Shown here in pieces: positions 1-6,294 of a stretch of DNA of 6,603 nt. Within the stretch, counting starts at the first letter, position 1. Each line of letters opens with the position of its first letter. The stretch covers positions 1 to 6,603 of the forward strand of contig CAZEYS010000058.1 in assembly GCA_964516095.1 (NCBI GenBank), given 5' to 3'. The notes under the pieces are model-generated. The model was given only the letters and a program-made list of their open reading frames with translations. It did not search any database and was not told where the DNA came from. This DNA comes from Hydrogenothermus sp964516095. Lineage in GTDB: Bacteria; Aquificota; Aquificia; Aquificales; Hydrogenothermaceae. Made by a program: the position numbers and the translations under genes.

Positions 1-6
1 TATAAG

Positions 7-15
7 TGGTAAAAT
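7..15 (+). promoter_or_regulatory. candidate extended -10 promoter element for the ppiD-to-ftsI operon
   Basis: The bases TGG-TAAAAT match an extended -10 element (TGN followed by a TATAAT-like hexamer). They would place a transcription start near position 22 and a leader of about 28 bases before the TTG start at 50. Any -35 box would lie before the window, so half of the promoter cannot be checked. AT-rich sequence produces such matches by chance. The main support is position: this is the only stretch upstream of six tightly overlapping genes. Confidence 0.3.
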
Positions 16-34
16 ATTTAGATAACATCTTCAA

Positions 35-41
35 AAGGGAG
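35..41 (+). promoter_or_regulatory. Shine-Dalgarno site that fixes the TTG start of ppiD
   Basis: AAGGGAG ends 8 bases before the TTG codon at 50. It is a good match to the anti-Shine-Dalgarno sequence at normal spacing. It supports a TTG start that places a basic N-terminus directly before the membrane anchor, as in other PpiD proteins. Confidence 0.65.
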
Positions 42-49
42 CCGCTAAT

Positions 50-1432
50 TTGTTTACAAATATAGCTAAATCTAAATGGTTAAAAATTGTTCTTTTTATA
101 ACAACTTTTGCATTTGTTGGCACTGGCTTTGTAGCTTTAATTTTTTATAAACTTTCAGGTCAGATTTCAGGAGTTGCAGAGGTGAATGGAGAAGAGATTA
201 CTCCGCAAGAGTTTTACTATGAAGTTGAGAGAATACAAACTCAGTACCAGAGACAAGGCATAGATATATCTCCTATAAAAAATTTAATATACTCTCAAGT
301 TTTAGAAAATCTTATAGGTAGAGAACTCTTATATCAGTTTGCGAAGGAAGAAGGAATACAGGCTACAACAGAGGAGGTAAAACAGGTAATATTAGGAATC
401 CCAGCTTTTCAAAAGAATGGTAAATTCGATAAAAACTTATTTTTGGCATATTTAAATTCTATGAATATATCTCCACAACTATTTGAAATTATTTTGAAAA
501 AACAGCTTTCAGCTCAGCATGTTTTAGATATACTACATGCAGGTGTATATATAACAGATTATGAGATAAATACCTTAATCTCCAAAAGGCTTTCTTCTAT
601 TACAGGTAAAGTAGCTATCATATCTCCAACAGATGTGAAGTTATCTGAAAAAGAATTAATAAATTTTTACAATAAAAATAAGAACCTATTTTCTACAGCA
701 AAGGGAAAGAAAATAAAAGTATATAAAATAAACATTAATGAATTAGGAATAGAAAAAGCCAACAAACTTGCCCAGGAACTGTATAAACACTTAAAACAAA
801 ATGAGTCTATCCAAATACCCAAAGGCGTTGAAATAATATTTAATGACGTCTATCAACAAGGAAAATCAGATTTACCACAACCTATAGTAAACAACATTAA
901 TAAGCTATCTAAAGATAAAAAAGTCCTCTTTATAAAGGATAAAAGTGCATACTATTTGATTGTGTATGAAAAAGATGAAAATATACCTTTATCTTTTGAA
1001 AAGGCCAAACCTCAAATAGAGCAGATTTTAAAAGGAGAAAAAACAAAGGAAATTTTAAATAAGATACTAAATGAGATAAAAGATAAGAAACCCGATTTTG
1101 AAAATATAGTAAAAAAATACAACGCAAAAGTCGAAAACATCAAAGACCAAAAATACTTAAATTTACAGTTTAACTACAATTTATCTCCAGAAAGTATGGA
1201 AAAGTTAATGAAAACAAAAGAAAAATCTTATGTACCATTATTATCAAATGGAAAGATTTTGGTATTTTACATAGAAAAAATTAAAACGCCAAAAGAAGAT
1301 GAGTATAAAAAAGCTGTTAAAAGTATAAAACCTTTACTTGAGAACCAAAAGCTTAATGACATTACAAATATGTTGATAAATAAATTAAAAGATGAAGCAG
1401 ATATAAAGATTAATAATAGGATTTTTCAGTAA
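50..1432 (+). CDS. ppiD: PpiD-like membrane-anchored periplasmic chaperone (SurA_N domain, degenerate parvulin region)
   Basis: This 460-residue protein starts at TTG with a strong Shine-Dalgarno site. It has a short basic cytoplasmic tail, one hydrophobic anchor at about residues 12-33, then a periplasmic body. Residues 40-165 form a SurA/PpiD N-terminal chaperone domain. The stretch VKQVILGIPAFQKNGKFD (about 110-127), followed by a YLNSM..S...FE..L...L segment, closely resembles the same region of E. coli PpiD as I recall it. PpiD-family proteins sit at the Sec translocon and help exported and outer-membrane proteins fold. Residues about 220-325 occupy the place of the parvulin prolyl isomerase domain. 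They keep a parvulin-like outline, but I see no GGDLG-type motif or HILV-type strand, so isomerase activity is doubtful. The protein is shorter than E. coli PpiD (about 620 residues). It is the first gene of the overlapping operon, and its stop TAA shares one base with the next ATG. SurA-type or generic peptidylprolyl isomerase is the alternative name; the anchor favours PpiD. Confidence 0.82.
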   Translation: MFTNIAKSKWLKIVLFITTFAFVGTGFVALIFYKLSGQISGVAEVNGEEITPQEFYYEVERIQTQYQRQGIDISPIKNLIYSQVLENLIGRELLYQFAKEEGIQATTEEVKQVILGIPAFQKNGKFDKNLFLAYLNSMNISPQLFEIILKKQLSAQHVLDILHAGVYITDYEINTLISKRLSSITGKVAIISPTDVKLSEKELINFYNKNKNLFSTAKGKKIKVYKININELGIEKANKLAQELYKHLKQNESIQIPKGVEIIFNDVYQQGKSDLPQPIVNNINKLSKDKKVLFIKDKSAYYLIVYEKDENIPLSFEKAKPQIEQILKGEKTKEILNKILNEIKDKKPDFENIVKKYNAKVENIKDQKYLNLQFNYNLSPESMEKLMKTKEKSYVPLLSNGKILVFYIEKIKTPKEDEYKKAVKSIKPLLENQKLNDITNMLINKLKDEADIKINNRIFQ

Positions 1433-1929
1433 TGGAAAAGACACCATATGCTATAGATTTTTTGTGGCACCAGATAGAACTTGGTTTTAATGAGATAAGA
1501 AAGAGTAGATATAAAAAATTATTAGAAGCATACCTATTTGATGAAGAGATAAGAAAAAAACTTGAAGAAAAAAAAGATTACAAAGGAAGGAATTACAAAG
1601 GTGGAATGCTGGAAACAACAGCATCCTTGGTCTCATTAGCTTTATGTACATATGATAACTATCCAGAAATAGATATTGATTTAATTTTAACCGCAATTTT
1701 AATGAATGGAATTTGCAGTATCTTCAATAAGAAGGAGTGTTATGATAGGTTAAAAGATTATCCTGAGATAATCCCGTTTTTATTTAAAAAGCAACGGAAA
1801 AAACCTTCTCTTGAAGTATCTATTTTTGACCAGTTAGTAAAATTTGATAATAAAATAATAGCTAAGATTCTAAAGAAAAGAAAACAAGCGATAGAAGCAG
1901 GAGGTAAAAATGGAAAAAGTACTGTTTGA
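1432..1929 (+). CDS. hypothetical protein, probable degenerate HD-domain (metal-less) protein
   Basis: This 165-residue soluble protein has no signal peptide or membrane segment. I do not recognise it as a named family. Residues 50-98 nevertheless follow the pattern of HD-superfamily phosphohydrolases of the HDIG/YhaM sort: KGGMLETTASLVSLAL aligns with a GGLLEHTLSVVxLAL consensus, and LILTAILMNGICSIF with a LLLAGALLHDIGKIF consensus. In this alignment the first metal-ligand His becomes Thr62, the His-Asp pair becomes Asn92-Gly93, and the following Lys becomes Ser96. Near the C-terminus, SIFDQLVKFDNK (130-141) resembles the last HD motif (HxxDxxDxK), with the metal Asp apparently Val136. The fold is therefore probably kept while the catalytic metal site is lost, which would suggest a binding or scaffolding role. 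The C-terminus is strongly basic. The start ATG overlaps the ppiD stop (TAATG), and the 3' end overlaps the next gene by 20 bases. The HD relationship is read by eye and is an inference. Confidence 0.75.
   Translation: MEKTPYAIDFLWHQIELGFNEIRKSRYKKLLEAYLFDEEIRKKLEEKKDYKGRNYKGGMLETTASLVSLALCTYDNYPEIDIDLILTAILMNGICSIFNKKECYDRLKDYPEIIPFLFKKQRKKPSLEVSIFDQLVKFDNKIIAKILKKRKQAIEAGGKNGKSTV
1899..1905 (+). promoter_or_regulatory. strong Shine-Dalgarno site inside the upstream gene
   Basis: AGGAGGT lies within the last codons of the HD-like gene and ends a few bases before the ATG at 1910. It is the best ribosome-binding site in the operon. It decides the start of the diiron protein despite the 20-base overlap, and suggests this gene is translated efficiently and partly independently of its neighbour. 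Confidence 0.75.
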
Positions 1930-2677
1930 AAGTGACTCTCACAAGAATATTCTTCTTGAAGATTTTGGTCATGGAGAAATGGTTCAGGCCAATGTTCATC
2001 TAATTATTGATAACGGTAAAGGCATGATATTAGACCCGGGAGGACATAAAGTTTATAAATATCTGATAGCAGAAATTGGAAGGATAATTGGAATAAGTCA
2101 TTTAGAGTACATATTTTTATCCCATCAAGACCCAGACATTGTAGCTGCAATCAATGGATGGCTAATGACTACCAAAGCTAAAGCTTTATCCTCTAAACTT
2201 TGGCTGAGATTTATACCACATTTTGGAGTAGATAAGTTTGTTATAGACAGGCTAATTGGTATCGACGATGAAGGTGGAATTATAAAATTAGGGGAAAGTG
2301 ACTTATACATTTTGCCAGCACATTTTATGCACTCTCCAGGGAATTTACATGTTTATGACCCAACAGCAAAAATACTTTACTCTGGTGACCTGGGAGCATC
2401 TTTAGGTCAAAACTACCAGATTGTTGAAAATTTTGAAGAGCACATTAAATATATGGAAGGATTTCATAGAAGATACATACCTACTAACAAAGTCCTGAAA
2501 GCATGGGTAAGAATGGCAAGACAGCTTGACATTGAAACAATAGCACCGCAACACGGAGCTATCTTAAAAGGTAAAGAAATGGTTAACAAGTTTCTGGACT
2601 GGATAGAAAACTTAGAGTGTGGTATTGATATTATGGAAGATAAATACAAAATTCCGCAAAATAAACTTGAAATATGA
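1910..2677 (+). CDS. MBL-fold diiron protein of the ODP/FprA type (stand-alone, no flavodoxin domain)
   Basis: This 255-residue cytoplasmic protein has a metallo-beta-lactamase fold of the diiron type found in flavodiiron proteins and in ODP (oxygen-binding diiron) proteins. All ligand positions of that family are visible: H72-x-D74-x-D76 in SHQDPDI, H141 in HFMHSPGN, D160 in YSGDLGAS and H215 in APQHG. The usual motif is HxExDH; here Asp74 replaces Glu and Ile77 replaces the trailing His. The HQDPD form is, to my recollection, shared with a subgroup of single-domain ODP-like proteins. There is no C-terminal flavodoxin domain, so it is not a complete flavodiiron reductase (about 400 residues). 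Flavodiiron proteins reduce O2 or NO, and ODP proteins are thought to bind O2 and act as sensors. Which applies here cannot be told from sequence. It lies between the HD-like gene and rsmH and ends with an ATGA overlap into rsmH. A generic hydrolase (glyoxalase II-like) is less likely because the HxHxDH zinc motif is absent. Confidence 0.83.
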   Translation: MEKVLFESDSHKNILLEDFGHGEMVQANVHLIIDNGKGMILDPGGHKVYKYLIAEIGRIIGISHLEYIFLSHQDPDIVAAINGWLMTTKAKALSSKLWLRFIPHFGVDKFVIDRLIGIDDEGGIIKLGESDLYILPAHFMHSPGNLHVYDPTAKILYSGDLGASLGQNYQIVENFEEHIKYMEGFHRRYIPTNKVLKAWVRMARQLDIETIAPQHGAILKGKEMVNKFLDWIENLECGIDIMEDKYKIPQNKLEI

Positions 2678-3561
2678 TAGAGCATTACTCTGTTTTAAAA
2701 AATGAAGTTATAGATTTTTTTAAATTCATAGAAAGTAAAGAACCTTATATTTTAGATGCCACAGTTGGGGGAGGTGGGCATTCTTATCACATTTTAAAAA
2801 CCTTTCCGGATAAAAAAATAATAGGAATAGATAAAGATGAATACGCTCTCCAGCGAGCTCAAGAAAGGCTCAAAGAATTTAAGGGTAGATATATTCTCGT
2901 TAAATCACCATTTAAAGATTTAGACAAAGTTTTAAAAGAGCTAAAAATAGAAAAGTTAGCAGGAGTTCTTTTTGACTTCGGCGTTTCTCATTTTCAGCTA
3001 AAAATGGAAAGAGGATTTTCCTTTAAACGGGATGAACCTTTAGACATGAGGATGGACACTTCGCAAGATTTAACTGCCTATTATGTAGTTAACTACTATA
3101 GCAAATGGGAACTTGAAAGGATATTAAAAGAATTTGGAGAGGAGAAATTTGCACGGAAAATTGCTGAAAATATTGTAAAAGAAAGACAAAAAGATAAAAT
3201 TAGAACTACAAAACAACTGGCAGATATAGTTTATAAAACGTATCCTCCAAAATTAAGGCATGGAAGAATACACCCAGCAACGAAAACATTTCAAGCTATA
3301 AGAATTGAAGTAAACAAAGAACTAGAGGAAATAGAACAAGGAGTAAAGAAAGCAATAGAGTTATTAGATAAAGGTGGGATTATCCAAACTATATCATTTC
3401 ATTCTTTAGAAGACAGAATTGTAAAAAACATCTTTAAAGAGTATAAAAAATTAAAGAAATTGGAAATATTGACGAAAAAACCTATTACACCAAGTGAAGA
3501 AGAAATAGAAGAAAACCCTGCATCCCGAAGTGCAAAATTAAGGGTAGGTAAGAAGTTATGA
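2674..3561 (+). CDS. rsmH: 16S rRNA (cytosine(1402)-N(4))-methyltransferase RsmH (MraW)
   Basis: This SAM-dependent enzyme methylates N4 of C1402 in the decoding centre of 16S rRNA. The 295-residue length is normal for the family. Family landmarks run in order: an N-terminal HYSVLKNEV; the SAM loop DATVGGGGH (28-36); GIDKD (51-55) ending the second strand; LFDFGVSHFQL (99-109); the RGFSF..DEPLDMRMD block (113-128); the inserted helical domain (about 130-200); IHPATKTFQAIRIEVN.EL (199-216); ISFHSLEDRIVK (240-251); and the C-terminal NPASRSAKLR (281-290). The usual LGVSS reads FGVSH here, a mild variant. The start overlaps the upstream stop as ATGA, and no clear Shine-Dalgarno sequence precedes it, so translation is probably coupled to the diiron gene. 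The gene usually heads dcw clusters after mraZ, and the following ftsL and ftsI confirm this setting. The protein is cytosolic. Confidence 0.97.
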   Translation: MIEHYSVLKNEVIDFFKFIESKEPYILDATVGGGGHSYHILKTFPDKKIIGIDKDEYALQRAQERLKEFKGRYILVKSPFKDLDKVLKELKIEKLAGVLFDFGVSHFQLKMERGFSFKRDEPLDMRMDTSQDLTAYYVVNYYSKWELERILKEFGEEKFARKIAENIVKERQKDKIRTTKQLADIVYKTYPPKLRHGRIHPATKTFQAIRIEVNKELEEIEQGVKKAIELLDKGGIIQTISFHSLEDRIVKNIFKEYKKLKKLEILTKKPITPSEEEIEENPASRSAKLRVGKKL

Positions 3562-3863
3562 TAAGAGGACTTACATTTGAACTTATTAGAGATTTTTCAA
3601 CAGCAAAGAAAAATATAAAATACATACTTTTAATTATAGTAACAGGTGGAATTCTCATTGCATATAATACACAGTACATAAAATTAGAAGAAAAAATAAC
3701 AAAACTTAGAAACCAAAAGCTTTATCTCCAAGCCCAGAATACAAAATTAAAAACAGAAGTTGCAAAACTCTCTTCTCCCCAAAGAATAGCAAAAATAGCC
3801 AAGCGAAAACTAAAAATGGAAAAAGTTAACCTTGAAAATGTAATTTTTTTAAACTCTAAATGA
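3558..3863 (+). CDS. ftsL: FtsL-like bitopic cell-division protein
   Basis: This 101-residue protein has a short basic cytoplasmic N-terminus, one membrane helix at about residues 21-38, and a periplasmic coiled coil at about 40-72 (LEEKITKLRNQKLYLQAQ and onward, with heptad-spaced Leu/Ile). After it comes SPQRIAKIAKRKLKM, the SPxRIExxA-type ending typical of FtsL/DivIC-family proteins. FtsL pairs with FtsB and FtsQ in the septal complex and activates FtsWI. The sequence is poorly conserved across bacteria, so identification rests on size, topology, coiled coil and position between rsmH and ftsI, where ftsL normally lies. Both ends are ATGA overlaps. An AGG at 3546-3548 is a weak ribosome-binding site, and coupled translation is likely. 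FtsB/DivIC is the alternative within the same superfamily. Confidence 0.85.
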   Translation: MIRGLTFELIRDFSTAKKNIKYILLIIVTGGILIAYNTQYIKLEEKITKLRNQKLYLQAQNTKLKTEVAKLSSPQRIAKIAKRKLKMEKVNLENVIFLNSK

Positions 3864-5545
3864 ATAAAAAGCGTGTTAAAGTTATAAAATTTTTAGTAAT
3901 AGCTGTTTTCCTTGCTGTTTTAATAAAGCTATTTTATGTGCAGATTATACAAAGAGAAAAATTTATCAAACTTATAGAAAAACAGTACTACACTACTGAA
4001 AAAGTTATCTATCCAAGAGGGACAATATACGATAGCAAAGGAAATATACTTGCAATAAGTGTACCAACTATTACCATATATGCAATTCCTAAATATATAA
4101 AAAATAAAAGAAGATTAGCTAAAGAGTTATCTTCGGTTATAAAACAATCTCAACAGGTTATCTTGAACAAACTAAACCAAAATAAAAAGTATACAGTCAT
4201 TGCTTCCAATTTAGACAAATCCCTAAAAGAAAAATTAGAAGAGATAAGATTTAAAACAAAAGAATGGAATTTTGGAATATTAGAAACTTCAAAAAGAGTT
4301 TATCCATTTAAAAAAATTGGTGCTAATAATATCGGTTTTGTAAATAAATACACAGGAGAAGGAAAAGAAGGTATTGAATACAAATACAACGATATTTTAG
4401 GTGGAGGTTTTGGAAAAATTCTTCTTATGAAAGATGCTCGGGGTTATCCAATTACTGTGGTATCAGAAAAAAAGAAAGAAAAAAAAGATATAGTTCTAAC
4501 TATCGATTCTAACATTCAATTCATGGCAGAAGAAGCATTAAAAAAACTTGTAAAAGAGAGAAAGCCAAAGGAAGCAGTGGTACTTATAATGGATCCTAAA
4601 ACTGGTGAGATACTGGCCAATGCTGTATATCCATCATATGACCCAAATAGATACTGGAAATACAGAATTTTCAGTAATCCCACCTTTAGAGGTGCTTATG
4701 AAGTTGGTTCTATCACAAAACCATTTATAATGGCAAGAGCTCTCTCCAAAGGACTAGTAAAGAAAAATGAACTGATTTATGGAGGAAATGGAAAGGTTGT
4801 TGTAGATGGAATAACTATTAGAGACCATAGCAAATTTAAATATCTTACACCAGAAGAAGTTATAATTCATTCGTCCAATGTAGGTATAATAAGGGTAGCT
4901 TTACGGTTTAAACCAAAAGATTTTTTCTCATTATTAGAAAGTTTAGGTTTTGGACAATCTACACATACTTTTCCAGGAGAGTCTTCAGGACTGCTTAAAG
5001 AGAGTTTACGACCTATAGATATTGCCTATGCATCAATTGGTCAATCCTGGACAGCCACACCTATTCAAGTTGCAAGAGCCTATGCTGCAATTGCAAACGG
5101 TGGATATTTAGTTAAACCTCACTTTCTAAGAGAAATAAAAAATGCTGATAGAACCGAAACAGTATCTTACAGCTATGACACTTCCAAAAAGGTTTTATCA
5201 GACAAAGAAATAAAATGGCTCAAACATGTTTTAAAACTTGTAGTAGAAAAAGGAACTGCAAGAAAAGGAAAATCTAAATTTTATACTATAGCAGGTAAAA
5301 CTGGTACAGCTGAAAAATATGACCCAAAACTTAAAGCTTTATCAAAATCTAAATTTTATACATGGTTTGCAGGATTTTTTCCAGTGGAAAATCCCAAATA
5401 TGTGATTGTTGTATTTGCAAATGAACCAAAAAAAATTAGAAAATGGGAGATTATTGGAGGAGGTTCTGTATCATCCACAGTTTTGAAGGAATTAATAGAT
5501 AGGTTAATGTTTTACTCTAAAGTGAAACCAGATAAATCTAAGTAA
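3860..5545 (+). CDS. ftsI: penicillin-binding protein FtsI (PBP3-type class B septal transpeptidase)
   Basis: This 561-residue class B penicillin-binding protein cross-links septal peptidoglycan with FtsW. It has a basic cytoplasmic tail and an uncleaved membrane anchor at about residues 8-28. A pedestal domain follows, with the conserved YPRGTIYDSKGNILA (51-65) and, further on, a GEGKEGIEYKYNDILGG block (166-182). The transpeptidase domain runs from about 235 onward. Its active-site motifs are complete: S284-I-T-K287 (nucleophile Ser284), S338-S-N340, and K480-T-G482 followed by TAEK. GQSWTATPIQVARAYAAIANGG (394-415) is another family block. The motif context YEVGSITKPF differs from the usual YEPGSTFK but keeps SxxK. 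There is no C-terminal PASTA domain, which fits a Gram-negative type. The start overlaps ftsL as ATGA without a clear Shine-Dalgarno site. The last 8 bases overlap the end of the opposite-strand rsuA-type gene. A spore- or elongation-specific PBP2 is less likely given the ftsL neighbour. Confidence 0.95.
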   Translation: MNKKRVKVIKFLVIAVFLAVLIKLFYVQIIQREKFIKLIEKQYYTTEKVIYPRGTIYDSKGNILAISVPTITIYAIPKYIKNKRRLAKELSSVIKQSQQVILNKLNQNKKYTVIASNLDKSLKEKLEEIRFKTKEWNFGILETSKRVYPFKKIGANNIGFVNKYTGEGKEGIEYKYNDILGGGFGKILLMKDARGYPITVVSEKKKEKKDIVLTIDSNIQFMAEEALKKLVKERKPKEAVVLIMDPKTGEILANAVYPSYDPNRYWKYRIFSNPTFRGAYEVGSITKPFIMARALSKGLVKKNELIYGGNGKVVVDGITIRDHSKFKYLTPEEVIIHSSNVGIIRVALRFKPKDFFSLLESLGFGQSTHTFPGESSGLLKESLRPIDIAYASIGQSWTATPIQVARAYAAIANGGYLVKPHFLREIKNADRTETVSYSYDTSKKVLSDKEIKWLKHVLKLVVEKGTARKGKSKFYTIAGKTGTAEKYDPKLKALSKSKFYTWFAGFFPVENPKYVIVVFANEPKKIRKWEIIGGGSVSSTVLKELIDRLMFYSKVKPDKSK

Positions 5546-6275
5546 GGTTCACAAGGCCTTTTAGTTTTTTTATTTCTTCCGGTTTTAACTCTCTAAATTC
5601 TCCAGGTTTTAGACTTTCATCTAACTCCAGATTCCCAATTTTTGTTCTTTTAAGGTAGAGTACAGGATGTCCTATCTCTTCCATTATCTTTTTAACTATA
5701 TGATATTTACCTTCTTTTACCTTTATTAATATTTGAGATTTTTTACTACTTGCATCCTTTATATATATTTTGAACGGCTTAGTTTGATATTTATCTTTCT
5801 TCAAGTAAATACCACTTTGCTCAAATTTTGATAACTCTCTTTTAGATATATCACCAGATACCACTGCATAATACTCTTTTTCCACTTCCCATTTAGGATG
5901 GGAAACTCTATGAGAAAAAATACCATCATTTGTTACGATCAATAAGCCTTCTGTGTCTAAATCAAGCCTACCAACAGGGAATAAGGTTTCAAAAAAAGGC
6001 TGATTTTGAAAAAATTCCATTACAACCGGATATAAGTTGTCAGTTTTTGCTGTTATATAACCTGCTGGTTTATTTAACATATAGTAATAATATTCCTTGT
6101 ACTCTAAAGGAGTGTTATCAAAATAGACTTTATCTTTTTTGGGATTTATCTTTAAAGATGGATTTTTGACTACTTGATTGTTTACTTTAATCCTTCCAGA
6201 TTTGATGATACTCTTTACTTCAGAGCGGGAACCTATTCCATAGTTAGATAAAAATTTATCTATTCGCAATATCAA
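5538..6275 (-). CDS. rsuA: RsuA-family 16S rRNA pseudouridine synthase
   Basis: This 245-residue enzyme converts a specific uridine to pseudouridine in rRNA; RsuA acts on U516 of 16S rRNA. An N-terminal S4 RNA-binding domain covers about residues 3-48 (RIDKFLSNYGIGSRSEV, then SGRIKVN). The catalytic domain contains MLNKPAGY (66-73) and VGRLDLDTEGLLIVTNDG (101-118), where Asp105 is the catalytic aspartate. SHPKWEVEKEYYAVV (125-139) and the late block KEGKYHIVKKIM (188-198) follow, the latter in place of the commoner KYHQVKRM. The ending GNLELDESLKPGEFREL is typical. The form of these blocks favours RsuA over RluB/E/F, but the target base is inferred. The start is uncertain: TTG at 6275 is the longest. 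TTG at 6269 would give MRIDKFLS, the usual family beginning. Neither has a Shine-Dalgarno site. The gene begins about 20 bases after the HU terminator and ends inside the last codons of ftsI. Confidence 0.92.
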   Translation of the reverse strand: MILRIDKFLSNYGIGSRSEVKSIIKSGRIKVNNQVVKNPSLKINPKKDKVYFDNTPLEYKEYYYYMLNKPAGYITAKTDNLYPVVMEFFQNQPFFETLFPVGRLDLDTEGLLIVTNDGIFSHRVSHPKWEVEKEYYAVVSGDISKRELSKFEQSGIYLKKDKYQTKPFKIYIKDASSKKSQILIKVKEGKYHIVKKIMEEIGHPVLYLKRTKIGNLELDESLKPGEFRELKPEEIKKLKGLVNLT

Positions 6276-6278
6276 TCG

Positions 6279-6284
6279 AATATA
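6279..6284 (-). promoter_or_regulatory. possible -10 box for the rsuA-type gene (leaderless transcript?)
   Basis: On the minus strand TATATT ends 3 bases before the TTG at 6275 and 9 bases before the TTG at 6269. A start point 6-7 bases downstream of it would give an essentially leaderless message, which would fit the absence of a ribosome-binding site. The matching -35 region falls inside the terminator hairpin and is poor (TGGAAC). Read-through from the HU gene is the alternative. This is a weak call in AT-rich DNA. Confidence 0.2.
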
Positions 6285-6294
6285 AAATTAAAGC

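Noticed and set aside
1..49. Tail of an upstream plus-strand gene
   Set aside because: All three plus-strand frames hit stops in the first 24 bases (at 1, 10 and 23), so no protein similarity can be judged. The stretch fits a leader/promoter better.
930..1127. Open frame on the minus strand inside ppiD
   Set aside because: It has no ribosome-binding site and no recognisable domain, and it lies entirely within a well-supported gene. It is a shadow of the coding strand.
4467..4486. Two A-runs (7 and 8 bases) in ftsI as a possible slippage or frameshift site
   Set aside because: They encode a Lys/Glu-rich loop before the transpeptidase domain. The frame is intact on both sides, and such runs are common in this AT-rich sequence.
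5544..5571. Possible plus-strand terminator after ftsI: AAGG...CCTT followed by a run of seven T
   Set aside because: The stem would be only 4 base pairs with a 9-base loop, and the T-run encodes Lys/Leu codons of the opposite gene. It is too weak to call.
5930..6169. 79-codon open frame on the plus strand within the rsuA-type gene
   Set aside because: It lies opposite conserved pseudouridine synthase motifs and has no features of its own, so it is treated as a shadow frame.
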